NCBI GenBank assembly: GCA_030652255.1 | Contig: JAUSAZ010000016.1 | Coordinates: forward strand, 1-39,000 | From: Myxococcales bacterium | GTDB taxonomy: Bacteria; Myxococcota_A; Polyangia; Polyangiales; Ga0077539 | Length of the DNA stretch: 39,000 nt | Reading direction: 5' to 3' | Shown: piece by piece, positions 17,402 through 25,236 of the stretch | How positions within the stretch are numbered: the first letter of the stretch is position 1 | Layout of the letters: each line of letters begins with the position of its first letter | The notes under the pieces: generated by a model | The model's database searches: none | The model's input: only the letters and a program-made list of their open reading frames with translations | Told to the model about the DNA's origin: nothing | Translations under genes and position numbers: made by a program

Positions 17402-17437
17402 TGGCGGCGGGGGTGGCGGCGGGGGTGGCGGCGGGGC
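17402..17437 (+). repeat. 12-bp tandem repeat (ggcggcgggggt-type)
   Basis: Nearly three copies of a 12-bp G-rich unit lie just downstream of the 17354 dyad. The G-runs could form a quadruplex on the + strand; nothing shows a function. Confidence 0.6.
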
Positions 17438-17512
17438 CCGCCGGCGCCCGTCCCGGCGGCAGCACCGCCGCGCGTTGTCGCGAGCACCGGGCGCCAGCTG
17501 TGGTGACCGCTC

Positions 17513-17965
17513 ATGGACCCGTCGACCATCCGCCGCGCCCTCCTCCTGTCCGCGCTGACGGTGACGGGTGCGTGCGGTTCGCCGCCGACCGACCACGAGC
17601 GACTGCTGTCGGGAGAGCGAAACCTCCCGGCGGGGTACTTCGCGGGCGCGAACCTCAGCGGCGCCGACCTCAGCCGGGCGGACTTCTCCCGCGCGGACTT
17701 CACCAGCGCGAACCTCAGCCGCGTGAGCTTCACCAGCGCGAACCTGAGCAGCGCCACCCTCACCGGCGCGACCCTGGCCGGCGCGACCCTCCGCGGAGCC
17801 GTCATCGGCGTGACAAACCTCACCGACGCCGACCTCCGAGGCGCGGACCTCCGGGGCGCGGACCTCAGCTCCGCGGACCTCCGGGGCGCGCTCGTCGGCC
17901 TCGTTCGCTGCGACGCCACCACCGGCTGGCCGCCGGGCTTCGACGCCCCGCCCTGCGAACGCTGA
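17513..17965 (+). CDS. pentapeptide-repeat lipoprotein
   Basis: This 150-residue protein has a signal peptide with lipobox VTGAC (Cys21). Residues ~43-130 consist of consecutive A(D/N)LxX pentapeptides (ANLSGADLSRADFSRADF and later LRGADLRGADLSSADLRGA), which build a right-handed quadrilateral beta-helix. A short C-terminal segment has two cysteines. Lipidated pentapeptide proteins are exported; the role is unknown, and DNA-gyrase mimicry is unlikely for an exported form. Its divergent neighbour is the Uma2 gene. Confidence 0.85.
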   Translation: MDPSTIRRALLLSALTVTGACGSPPTDHERLLSGERNLPAGYFAGANLSGADLSRADFSRADFTSANLSRVSFTSANLSSATLTGATLAGATLRGAVIGVTNLTDADLRGADLRGADLSSADLRGALVGLVRCDATTGWPPGFDAPPCER

Positions 17966-18060
17966 GCGAACAGGGCATCCATCGCCCCGGAGGGCTCGAG
18001 GCATCGCGCCGGTCCCGCCCACCCGGATGTGGTCGCGGCGCGATCAGCGCGTTCACAGGT

Positions 18061-18077
18061 TATTACTGCACGTAATA
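18061..18077. promoter_or_regulatory. palindrome in AT-rich island
   Basis: The arms tattac and gtaata flank tgcac. A second, outer pair aggtta (18057-18062) and taacct (18087-18092) encloses it. This could be a protein-binding site or the footprint of an acquired segment. No downstream gene in a suitable position is evident. Confidence 0.35.
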
Positions 18078-18198
18078 CGGATTCTGTAACCTATCGTACT
18101 TGCGCTGGATTATGGTCGTCTGTGCGACGGCTCGGACGCTGGATGGGTGCCGCGTCAGGGTTCAGCCGGGCGTCAGCGCCACGCACCGCGGCGGGCTG

Positions 18199-18370
18199 GT
18201 TGACCCGACCCCACTCCACGGGGCTACGGTCCGACCTCATGGAGCGCGCGCTGAGCGTCGACGGGGCGCTGAGCGTCGAGCGGATGCAGCCCCGCGGGAC
18301 GCGCGTGCTCGCCCGGCTGCCGATGGCGTGGGACGCGCAGTCCGTCCCGCCGCCCGCCCCATCGGGCTGA
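18199..18370 (+). pseudogene. probable remnant of a histidine-kinase HATPase C-terminus
   Basis: In the frame ending at 18370 the translation shows STGLRSDLMERAL, then VDGALSVE, then QPRGTRVLARLP. This follows the end of NarX/DegS-type ATPase domains: G2-box GL, M-x-ERA, GG-x-L-x-V, and P-x-GT-x-V-x-A-x-LP. The intact kinase next door has the same order (GRGVAGMRERVSSLGGEL, then TRGTLVRATIPL). No N-box or HisKA_3 is seen upstream, so only a tail remains. It is on the opposite strand from the neighbouring kinases. The match is by eye and short, hence moderate confidence. Confidence 0.4.
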
Positions 18371-18378
18371 ACACTGCC

Positions 18379-19761
18379 TCAGTTCGCCGCCGCTGCGCCC
18401 TCGACGCTCGCCGTCGCGCCGAGCGGGATCGTCGCGCGCACCAGCGTCCCCCGCGTCGGGGCGGCGGTGACCCACAGCTCGCCCCCGAGGCTCGACACGC
18501 GCTCGCGCATCCCCGCCACGCCTCGCCCCGGGCGGATGGGGCCCTGCTCGTCCGTCGCCCCGTCGTCGGCGATCTCCAGCACGAGCGCGTCGCCCCGGCG
18601 CTGTAGCGACACCGACACGCTCGTCGCGCGGGCGTGTCGCGCCACGTTGTTGAGCGACTCCTGCGCGACGCGAAACGCCACCAGGCCCACCTGCGCGTCG
18701 GGCTCGTCGCCGAGGTCGACCTCCACCGCCACCGCGCAGGCGGTGCGCTCGCGGAGGTGGCGGCCCAGCCAGTGGATCGCGCGCTCCAGGCCCTCCTCGT
18801 CGAGGATGCGGGGGCGCAGCGACTCCAGGATCGCCCGCACGCTCCCGTGCGATCGCTCGATGGCCCCGGCCATGCGAAGGAGCCCCCCGAGCTGCCGCTC
18901 GTCGGTGGTGTACGCGCGCATCGCCTCGACCTCCAGCCGCAGGGCCGTGATCTCCTGGCCGAGGTCGTCGTGGAGCTCGTGCGCGAGGCGTCGCCGCTCG
19001 ATCTCGAGCACCTCGTCGAGGCGCATCGCGAAGCGGCGGATCTCCTCGGTCTGGGCCTCGACGCGCGAGGCGAGCTCGGCGTTGAAGCGCTCGAGCTCTC
19101 GCCGCAGCTGGAGCTCGTTGACCAGGGACTGCCGGTGCATGCGCGCGATGACCACCGCGCAGAGGGTGAACGTGAACACCAGCATCACGTTATGGTTGCG
19201 AAGCAGGGGCGAGGGCTGCGCCGCCACGATGCCCGCCGCGAGGACGGCGCTGTTGGTCACCGCCACGCCGAAGAACCACGGCGTCGGCGAGCGCAGGAGG
19301 TACGGCGTCCCGAGCAGCATCGCGGCGTACTGCCCCACGTTGCCGTTGATCGGCTGGGCGTTGATCGCCAAGAGCGCGGTGTGCGACAGCGCGATGAGGT
19401 TGATGATCGGGCCGATGCGGTCGGCGACGGCGCGCGCGGGGCCGCGGTTGATCACCGCGCACAGCAGCGCGACCGCGTACCCGATGGTGGCGGCCCCCAG
19501 GAGGATCACGACGCCGTGCCGCCAGGCCCGCTCGAGCTCCGTGGTGACCGCGAGGCGCGCGTAGAACAAGGTGAGGCCCGTATGCAGCGCCAGCAGCACC
19601 GGGGCCCAGGCGCGGGCGCGCCCGAGGTTGATCGCGCGGTCCTGGCTGGCGAGCTCGGCGCGCGCCTCGGCGTCGAGCACCCGCTCGGGGTTGAGCATGA
19701 GGAGGAGGCGTCGGAGTCTCGCGTCGAGGCGCCCGGTCACGGCCGCTATGGTAGACCGCAT
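18379..19761 (-). CDS. NarL-type sensor histidine kinase (HisKA_3 + HATPase)
   Basis: This 460-residue protein has about six membrane segments in residues ~50-205, then a helical linker (~210-255). The HisKA_3 box HELHDDLGQEITALRLEVEAM has its phospho-acceptor at His264. A complete HATPase domain follows: N-box ESLNNVARHARA, G1 LEIADDG, G2 GRGVAGMRERV, and ending RGTLVRATIPLG. The third gene of a leftward operon, it begins 32 bp after the response regulator. It should phosphorylate that regulator and is the only complete kinase of the locus. The start at 19761 is chosen as the first Met in the frame that precedes the family-like N-terminus. Confidence 0.9.
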   Translation of the reverse strand: MRSTIAAVTGRLDARLRRLLLMLNPERVLDAEARAELASQDRAINLGRARAWAPVLLALHTGLTLFYARLAVTTELERAWRHGVVILLGAATIGYAVALLCAVINRGPARAVADRIGPIINLIALSHTALLAINAQPINGNVGQYAAMLLGTPYLLRSPTPWFFGVAVTNSAVLAAGIVAAQPSPLLRNHNVMLVFTFTLCAVVIARMHRQSLVNELQLRRELERFNAELASRVEAQTEEIRRFAMRLDEVLEIERRRLAHELHDDLGQEITALRLEVEAMRAYTTDERQLGGLLRMAGAIERSHGSVRAILESLRPRILDEEGLERAIHWLGRHLRERTACAVAVEVDLGDEPDAQVGLVAFRVAQESLNNVARHARATSVSVSLQRRGDALVLEIADDGATDEQGPIRPGRGVAGMRERVSSLGGELWVTAAPTRGTLVRATIPLGATASVEGAAAAN

Positions 19762-19793
19762 CGGGGCCCGTCCGGCACCCCCGAGACAGGGGA

Positions 19794-20396
19794 TCAGTTC
19801 GGTGCGCCGGTGATCCCGTGGCGCGCGGCGTACTGGGCCACGTCGAAGGTCGAGCGGACGTTGAGCTTCTCGCGCACGGACTTCAGGTGCGTGCTCACCG
19901 TGCTCGGGGCCATCTCGAGATCCCACGCGATCTCCGAGGGGGTGAGGCCGCGGGCGAGGGCGAGAAACACCTCGCGCTCGCGCACCGAGAGGCGCTCGTG
20001 GGGGAGCTTCGCCTCCGGGCCGACGCGGGGCTCCCTCACGCGCGTGTCGAGCACGGCGTCGCGCAGCGCCGCGAGCGGCTCGGACTTCGAGACGTACGCC
20101 GACGCCCCGGCCGCGAGGGCCCACGCGGCGTACTCCTCCGCGGGGTACATCGAGTAGATCACTACGCGCAGGGTGGGGCGCAGCGCGCGCACCTCGCGCA
20201 GCAGGTCGGTGCCCGAGCGCCCCGGGAGCGACAGGTCGAGCACCAGCACGTCCCACTCGCTCTCCGCGGCGAGGTCGAGCACCGCGAGGCCGTCGCCGAC
20301 CGAGCCCGCCCACGACAGCTCCGGGATGGTATCGAACCACGCGTGCAGCCCCTCGCACACGATGGCGTGGTCGTCGGCGACGAACACCCGGATCAT
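19794..20396 (-). CDS. NarL/FixJ-family response regulator
   Basis: This 200-residue regulator has a receiver domain at residues 1-120 (FVADDHAIVCEGL, phospho-acceptor Asp54 in VLDLSLPG, Lys-containing AYVSKSEPL) and a LuxR-type helix-turn-helix at ~135-195 (LSVREREVFLALARGLTPSEIAWDLEMAPSTVSTHLKSVREKL). The ATG overlaps the stop of the preceding kinase gene in an ATGA arrangement, so it is translationally coupled to that protein. It is likely a DNA-binding transcriptional regulator activated by phosphorylation from the kinase at 18379. Confidence 0.93.
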   Translation of the reverse strand: MIRVFVADDHAIVCEGLHAWFDTIPELSWAGSVGDGLAVLDLAAESEWDVLVLDLSLPGRSGTDLLREVRALRPTLRVVIYSMYPAEEYAAWALAAGASAYVSKSEPLAALRDAVLDTRVREPRVGPEAKLPHERLSVREREVFLALARGLTPSEIAWDLEMAPSTVSTHLKSVREKLNVRSTFDVAQYAARHGITGAPN

Positions 20397-21262
20397 TCGG
20401 GGCTCCGCGTGGGGAGCGCCACCGGCACCCGGGTGCCCGCCAGCTCGACCCCGTCGTCGTCGAGGATGCGCGGGCGCAGCGACTCCAGCATGAGCCGCAC
20501 GCTCCGGTGCGAGCGCTCGATGGACCCCGCGACGCGCTTCACCCGGCTCGCGGCGGGCTCGTCGCGCGCCACCGCGCTCAGCGTCTCGACCTCCAGGCGC
20601 ATGGCGGTGAGCTCCTGGCCGAGGTTGTCGTGGAGGTCGCTCGCGAGCCGGCGACGCTCGGCGCGCTTGCCGTCGAGCGCGCGGCGCAGCCCGAAGGCCT
20701 CGCGCGCCTGGCGGTAGTACACGTCGCCGGCGTAGACCCCGAAGGTGGCGGCCATGAAGAAGAGGCCCAGCGCGTGGGCGACGTGCGCGGCGGAGAGCGC
20801 GCCGCGGAAGGTGAGGGCGAAGCCCGCGAGGGGCGTGGCGACGCAGAGGGCCGCCACGACGATGCGCTGCCCGGGCGGCATGAGCAGCGGCATGCAGATC
20901 ATCGGGAGCATGTAGAGCGAGGTGAGCCAGTAGTTGTCGTCGCGCGCGAGCCGGCCGATGGCGAGGCCGAAGACCCCGGTCGCCAGCACCGCGGGGGGCG
21001 CCGCGAGGAGCACGCCGCCCACGCGCCGGCCCAGCGCCCACGAGGCCGCGAAGAACACGGCGTAGAGGGCGAGCAGCTCGACGCGCATGGCGAAGAGGGT
21101 CTGCGCCGCGCGCGGGTTCGACGCGCCGACGAGGAGGTCGAAGGGCCAGAGCGCGACGGTGAGTACGGCGCCCGCGAGGCAGACGGTGCGGGAGAGCGCC
21201 CGGCTCTGCGCGTCGGCGACCGCCGCGAAGTCGTCGGGGCTGGCCTCGTCGGGCGTGGTCAT
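20393..21262 (-). CDS. membrane sensor histidine kinase lacking the ATP-binding domain
   Basis: This 289-residue protein has about five to six membrane segments (residues ~25-180) and a HisKA_3 dimerisation helix pair (SDLHDNLGQELTAMRLEVETL, His211), closely like the kinase at 18379. After SLRPRILDDDG the sequence jumps straight to VELAGTRVPVALPTRSPE, which resembles the last beta-strand of a HATPase domain (GT-x-V-x-V-x-LP). The ~115 residues with N, G1 and G2 boxes are absent, without loss of frame. The stop overlaps the regulator ATG by 4 bp, so no hidden remainder exists downstream. It cannot bind ATP by itself. His211 could be phosphorylated in trans by the full-length partner, or the protein may modulate it. 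Confidence 0.85.
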   Translation of the reverse strand: MTTPDEASPDDFAAVADAQSRALSRTVCLAGAVLTVALWPFDLLVGASNPRAAQTLFAMRVELLALYAVFFAASWALGRRVGGVLLAAPPAVLATGVFGLAIGRLARDDNYWLTSLYMLPMICMPLLMPPGQRIVVAALCVATPLAGFALTFRGALSAAHVAHALGLFFMAATFGVYAGDVYYRQAREAFGLRRALDGKRAERRRLASDLHDNLGQELTAMRLEVETLSAVARDEPAASRVKRVAGSIERSHRSVRLMLESLRPRILDDDGVELAGTRVPVALPTRSPE

Positions 21263-21384
21263 GGGGCGGGACGACTGAAGCGTCGCGGCGCGGGAGGTGT
21301 CAATCACCGAGTGACCCCGCGAGCCCGGGGGTGTCAGTGTCCACGGTGTTCGGGTCACGGGGTCGGCGTCGAGGGCGCTTCGGC

Positions 21385-22926
21385 TCAGTTCGCGGCGGTG
21401 AACGCCGGGACCATGAAGGTGAGCGGGCGCTCGACCGCCATGCCGTTGCGAAGCGTTCCGCGGACGGTGAGGGTGGCCATCGCGCCGGCGGGGGGCATCG
21501 CTTCGGCCGCCCAGGCCGCGAGGTCGCCGTACATCATCGTGGTGGACACGGCGGTGGTGATCGCGCCCGAGTCGGGGAGCTGGAGAACGAGCGCCGTGAG
21601 GTTGATGGGCTCGCTGAAGCGGGCGCGGATGATGATGCGCCGGTCGGTCTCGCCGCTGCCGTTGGTGAGCGTCGTGAACACGGGCCGTCCGCCCGTCGGC
21701 AGCGTGACCGAGAAGCCCGTCGGGTCGGGGGCGCCGAGCGGCGTGGGCGCGTCGGGCAGCGGGACGATCACGTTGGCCTCGAGCTGGGGGAGGGCTTCGA
21801 GGGAGGCGTAGTCCCACCACAGGTAGCCGTTGTCACCCCAGTCAGAACCCCACGAGTTGAGCACCCGGTAGGCCATGCGGGTGTCGTCGTATCCGACGAA
21901 CACCATCGCGTGGCCGCCGCAGTGGACGGAGTCCATGCAGCGCCCCATGCCCCGGAAGGTCTGCGTCACGTCGACGCCGGCGACCGTCGAGCGGAACTCC
22001 CCGAAGCCCAGCGGCAGGGCCACGCCGAAGGCGACTGGGAGGCCCGCCGCGAGCGCCTCGCGCACCTGCGCCCGGAAGCGCGGGCCGTTGGGGACGAAGG
22101 TGCGCGACCCGATGCGGTAGGGGTCGGCGTTCTGCGCGACGTTGGGCTCGATGGGCTCGCAGAGCATCGGCATGGTGCCCGATCGGTAGGCCTGCTCGGC
22201 GAGGGTGGCCGAGCCACCCAGCACCAGGAGGTCGAGCCCCTGCCCGACGTTCGTGCCCTGGTTGCACGTGGTCGGAAACCGCTGAACCATGCGGGTGTAC
22301 AGCCAGGAGGGCGAGGCCCAGAGGGTGTTGGCGTCGAGGCCGGCCATCGCGGCCGACTCGCGGCGATGGCGCGTGAGGGTCGCCGCCGCGGCGACGGCGA
22401 AGGCCGCGCACGACCCCTGATTGCCCTGGCTGATGGAGCGGAGCAGGTCGCCCGAGTTCATCGGGAGCACCCGGGCGGGCTCGGTGACGGCGCCGGTCGA
22501 AGAGCTGTTCGAGAGCTGCGACGCCGGGTCGAGCGTCTCGAACAGATCGGGGTCGACCTCGGGCGCCTCGTTGGCGGGGTTGGCCGAGGGCGCCGACCCC
22601 TGGCGGAGGTCGTCCCAGACCGTGATGACCCCATCGCCGTCGATGTCCTCGCCGTCGGAGATGCCGTCGCCGTCGATGTCGATCTCGTCGGGCGTCCCGT
22701 CGCCCGAGATGTCGTAGCCGACGCCGGTGCTGCCGCCGACGGTGATCATCCCGGTGCGCGTCCCGCCGACGCGGGGGCCGGTCGCGGTCTCGGTGCCGAA
22801 GTTGCGGGCGCCGCCGTCGGCCTGGACGCCGCCGCCGTCCGCGGTGGGGGTCGGGGTCGTCGCGTTGTCGCCGCAGGCCGTCAGCAGGAGCACGCCCGAG
22901 ATCAATGCCGTGTGAGTCTTCTTCAT
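21385..22926 (-). CDS. papain-like (C1A) cysteine protease lipoprotein
   Basis: The start at 22926 has a strong ribosome-binding site (ggaggt, 22932-22937). The 513-residue product has a lipobox LLTAC (Cys18), then a low-complexity linker. An Asp/Gly-rich calcium-binding-like repeat follows at residues ~72-100 (DISGDGTPDEIDIDGDGISD). The peptidase domain (~155-375) has Gln167 and Cys173 in SQGNQGSCAAFA, His337 in CGGHAMVFVGYDD and Asn355 in LNSWGSDWGDNGYLW, matching the papain triad and oxyanion Gln. Residues ~400-513 form a C-terminal beta-rich region. It is likely tethered at the outer surface and may act in predation or nutrient capture; that role is inference. Confidence 0.9.
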   Translation of the reverse strand: MKKTHTALISGVLLLTACGDNATTPTPTADGGGVQADGGARNFGTETATGPRVGGTRTGMITVGGSTGVGYDISGDGTPDEIDIDGDGISDGEDIDGDGVITVWDDLRQGSAPSANPANEAPEVDPDLFETLDPASQLSNSSSTGAVTEPARVLPMNSGDLLRSISQGNQGSCAAFAVAAAATLTRHRRESAAMAGLDANTLWASPSWLYTRMVQRFPTTCNQGTNVGQGLDLLVLGGSATLAEQAYRSGTMPMLCEPIEPNVAQNADPYRIGSRTFVPNGPRFRAQVREALAAGLPVAFGVALPLGFGEFRSTVAGVDVTQTFRGMGRCMDSVHCGGHAMVFVGYDDTRMAYRVLNSWGSDWGDNGYLWWDYASLEALPQLEANVIVPLPDAPTPLGAPDPTGFSVTLPTGGRPVFTTLTNGSGETDRRIIIRARFSEPINLTALVLQLPDSGAITTAVSTTMMYGDLAAWAAEAMPPAGAMATLTVRGTLRNGMAVERPLTFMVPAFTAAN

Positions 22927-23198
22927 TCGATACCTCCAAGAAGTCGTTGCGAGTCGGGAGGTAGCCGCACCGTCCGGCGGCCCGGTAGATCGAATCAATT
23001 CGAGGTGCCATCGCCGGGCAGAAGCGGCGGCCCGAAGTAATTCGATGTTCCGTTGGGGGGCGTGGCCGTGCTTCGCGGGCACGTGGGCCCCACCCGCGCG
23101 GGTTCGCGGCGCCCACGCCGGGAGGGAGGTAGTGGTCGGCCCAGGGTTGATGGAATCCCCGCTGACGTGGTGGCAGCGCGGCCCTAGCAACCAGGACC

Positions 23199-23639
23199 AT
23201 GTTCAAGACGTTGACCGAAGGGTTTCGCAAGGCGCGTCAGAAGCTCACCGGGGTCGCGGAGCTCACCGAGGCCGACATCGAGGCCGCCCTCCGGGACGTG
23301 CGGCTCTCGCTGCTGGAGGCCGACGTCGAGCTCAACGTCACCCGGCGGTTCCTCGGGCGGGTGAAGGAGAAGATGCTCGGGCAGGTGGTCAAGCTCCGCG
23401 CCGAGGCGCAGGGCAAGAAGGCCACCATCACGCCCGACCAGCTCTTCGTGAAGGCCTGCCAGGACGAGCTCGTGGCCATGATGTCCTCCCCGGACGGCGC
23501 CCAGCTCACCGAGGCCCCGAAGGGCACGCTGCATTTGCACTGCATTATGGCCACAAAGGCGATCTATCGGACGCTGGATGGCTCACCGCCGCGAAGGAGC
23601 GAGCGCGAAGGAAGTCGAGGCGCGGAGCTGGTCGCATGA
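23199..23639 (+). pseudogene. ffh: truncated ffh (SRP54): N-domain only
   Basis: Residues 1-109 match the N-terminal four-helix domain of the signal recognition particle GTPase Ffh (MFKTLTEGFRKARQKLTG, then ALRDVRLSLLEADVELNVTR and DELVAMM). Where the family continues into the GTPase domain with a VGLQGxGKTT Walker motif, the homology ends at about 23528 (APKG-T). The frame then runs through 36 unrelated residues to 23639. The G domain and Met-rich M domain are not elsewhere in this window. Ffh is essential, so an intact copy must exist outside, or the join is an assembly artefact. Upstream sequence still looks like an ordinary promoter region. Confidence 0.85.
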
Positions 23640-23762
23640 ACGGTGCGAGCGGCCGGGACCCGTCGGATCCGTCACGGAATCCGCGGCGCCGCCGATGATG
23701 ACGAACTCCACCCCCCCGGCGGTGAGGCGATCGATCAGCGATTCGAGGCGAGGCGTCGGCAT
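23583..23762 (-). pseudogene. truncated nucleotidyltransferase-like gene
   Basis: The ATG at 23762 opens MPTPRLESLIDRLTAGGVEF followed by VIIGGAA, which is the start of a family of predicted nucleotidyltransferases (an LLxxLxxGGVxFVxIGGxAA opening). After GGAA (about 23685) the sequence no longer fits, and the frame stops at 23583 without catalytic GS and DxD motifs. It overlaps its upstream partner (68 residues, 23735-23941) by 28 bp, an arrangement I associate with paired genes of this type. The break points of this gene and of ffh face each other over ~157 bp. Confidence 0.6.
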
Positions 23763-23941
23763 GCCGCAAGCTCCGCAAGTTCTTCCGCGGCGCGCGCTCC
23801 GAGGCGCAAGCGCTCCCAGGGGCCCAACGCCAGGTACGAGCGAACCAGCGAGCGATCGACGTCGGCGATCGCCTCGACCAGGAGGGGGTCCAGCGCGCGG
23901 AGACCGTCGTAGAGGGACTGGTATTGTTCCTGGGCGGTCAT
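23735..23941 (-). CDS. small helical protein, partner of a nucleotidyltransferase-like gene
   Basis: This 68-residue, Leu/Ala/Glu-rich protein (MTAQEQYQSLYDGLRALDPL, ending AAEELAELAACRRLASNR) is predicted to be all-helical. It precedes and overlaps by 28 bp a nucleotidyltransferase-like fragment. This order resembles two-gene minimal nucleotidyltransferase (MNT/HEPN-like or toxin-antitoxin-type) modules. Similar small-protein/transferase pairs occur in myxobacteria, but I cannot name the family. It appears intact although its partner is broken. The upstream 239 bp to 24180 hold no gene I can support. Confidence 0.55.
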   Translation of the reverse strand: MTAQEQYQSLYDGLRALDPLLVEAIADVDRSLVRSYLALGPWERLRLGARAAEELAELAACRRLASNR

Positions 23942-24180
23942 CGTCCTGACTGACGATCGCACGTCGCTCGGTGACGTTCCAAGCGCCAGCGCCCCTGGCG
24001 CCGTCGGTACTCGGTGCGCAGGCCGAGGCGTCGCGCGAAATCGAGCGGACCATCCGACAGACGGCCGACCCCGCGCGGCGTACGGATCTCTGGCTGGCGT
24101 TTCTGGGACGGCGAGACCGATCCTTCCAGCCGACCTTCGACAGGTCGCGTCACCATCCACACCTTCGAGGCGCGAGGAAC

Positions 24181-25038
24181 ATGGACCGCCGCAAGCTTCG
24201 CCTGCTCGTCGTCGACGGCCATTCGTACCTCTACCGGGCGGGCATGGGCTCCGACCGCGACGGGGAGCGCGTCATCTCGGTGGTGGTCCTCCACGCCGAC
24301 GCCGACCGCCCGGGGCGCCCGCGGGGCATGGCCGCCCGGGCCCGGTTTCTTGCCCGCGCGCCCACCTACCCGGTGAACAACACCTTCGCGCTCCCGGCGG
24401 ACGTGCGCGCCGTCCTCGACCGCGCCCTCGCGCAAGGGTGGGACGGTCGGCACGAACTCTGGCTGTCGCCCGACGACGACCTCCAGCGCCCCAGCCTCGT
24501 GCTCTCGGGGCGCGACCGGCTCTTTGAATGGTCGAAGGGTGGGCCGCTTTACGTCGTCACCCTCGAAGGCGTCGAGGCCGCCGACGAGATCGCGTCGACG
24601 CTGGAGGTCCCGCTGCTGACGGAGACGCGCCGGGCCGCGGAGGTGCAGTGGCGCGACGAGCGGCGCTACGTGCTGCGCTCGCGCTGGGGGCGCATCGTGA
24701 CGGTCCACACGCGGACGGTCGCCGAGCTCGTCGCGACGATGCGGGCGCTGCGCCGGCACGATCCGGCGCTCGCGGTCTGGGTGAGGGCGCTCCCCGCGCG
24801 CTCGTCGCCGCGGCCCGACGCGCCGCGCGCGATGAGGCCGGCCGAGCATTGGGCGACGCACCCGGGGGCGGTCCGCCACCGCGGCCCGCGCGAGAACGAC
24901 GTCGTGTGGTCGCTCTCCGATCCGGACGGGCCCGGCGTCGAGGCCTACTTCCACCACGCCGACCCGCCCGACCGGCTGTGGACCTGGCTCAGCCTGCGCG
25001 AGGGCTCGTCGATGGAACGGCGGTTCCCGCTCGGGTGA
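24181..25038 (+). CDS. hypothetical protein
   Basis: This 285-residue soluble protein begins MDRRKLRLLVVDGHSYLYRA. No known domain is recognised, and there is no signal peptide. It contains two stretches that alternate beta-strand-like and helical segments: residues ~5-45 (RLLVVDGHSYL, VISVVVLHADA) and ~110-185 (LYVVTLEGVEAADEIASTL, VPLLTETRR). An in-frame start at 23971 would add ~70 residues, but those look like the antisense of a divergent region. The C-terminus has a Trp-rich tail (LWTWLSLRE). The context is a scar region, so horizontal acquisition is possible. Confidence 0.65.
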   Translation: MDRRKLRLLVVDGHSYLYRAGMGSDRDGERVISVVVLHADADRPGRPRGMAARARFLARAPTYPVNNTFALPADVRAVLDRALAQGWDGRHELWLSPDDDLQRPSLVLSGRDRLFEWSKGGPLYVVTLEGVEAADEIASTLEVPLLTETRRAAEVQWRDERRYVLRSRWGRIVTVHTRTVAELVATMRALRRHDPALAVWVRALPARSSPRPDAPRAMRPAEHWATHPGAVRHRGPRENDVVWSLSDPDGPGVEAYFHHADPPDRLWTWLSLREGSSMERRFPLG

Positions 25039-25072
25039 GCGGAGCCCGCTCGCGGGCCCGATTGCGCGTTCC

Positions 25073-25213
25073 TCCCACGAGATGCGCACCTGGTGTCGTT
25101 CGGGAGTGGCGCAACCCGCTGCGGGCCGGGGTTCGGGCGTTGGCCCTCACCCCGGCCCACAGCGGGTTGCGCTCCCTTCGACCGAAGCTGGTTGCGCATC
25201 TCGTGGGTTCCTC
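25073..25213. repeat. imperfect ~60-bp inverted repeat (hairpin-forming element)
   Basis: The inner arms are cgcaacccgctgcgggcc (25113 onward) and the matching ggcccacagcgggttgcg on the other side, with one mismatch, around a spacer of ~18 bp. The outer arms cacgagatgcgcacc and ggttgcgcatctcgtg match with few differences. The whole could fold into a long hairpin, as expected for a MITE-like or REP-like element. Confidence 0.65.
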
Positions 25214-25236
25214 GTTCGCCCATCGGCGCGGCAGCT

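Larger units (their letters stand above)
17966..18378. other. 413-bp intergenic region: AT-rich island and a kinase remnant
   Basis: Two things are visible. A patch at about 18052-18115 is far richer in A and T than its surroundings and holds inverted repeats. A + strand frame at ~18199-18370 resembles the end of a histidine-kinase ATPase domain. The region lies between the end of the pentapeptide gene and the end of the convergent kinase, so no functional promoter is required here. Confidence 0.55.

Noticed and set aside
17332..18022. Minus-strand frames over the pentapeptide gene
   Set aside because: Repeat-coded antisense of A(D/N)LxX codons produces regular Arg/Ser-rich frames; they are not genes.
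23045..23698. 217-residue frame overlapping ffh in another frame
   Set aside because: It is a shadow of the real ffh N-domain; the composition is Arg/Gly-rich with no domain.
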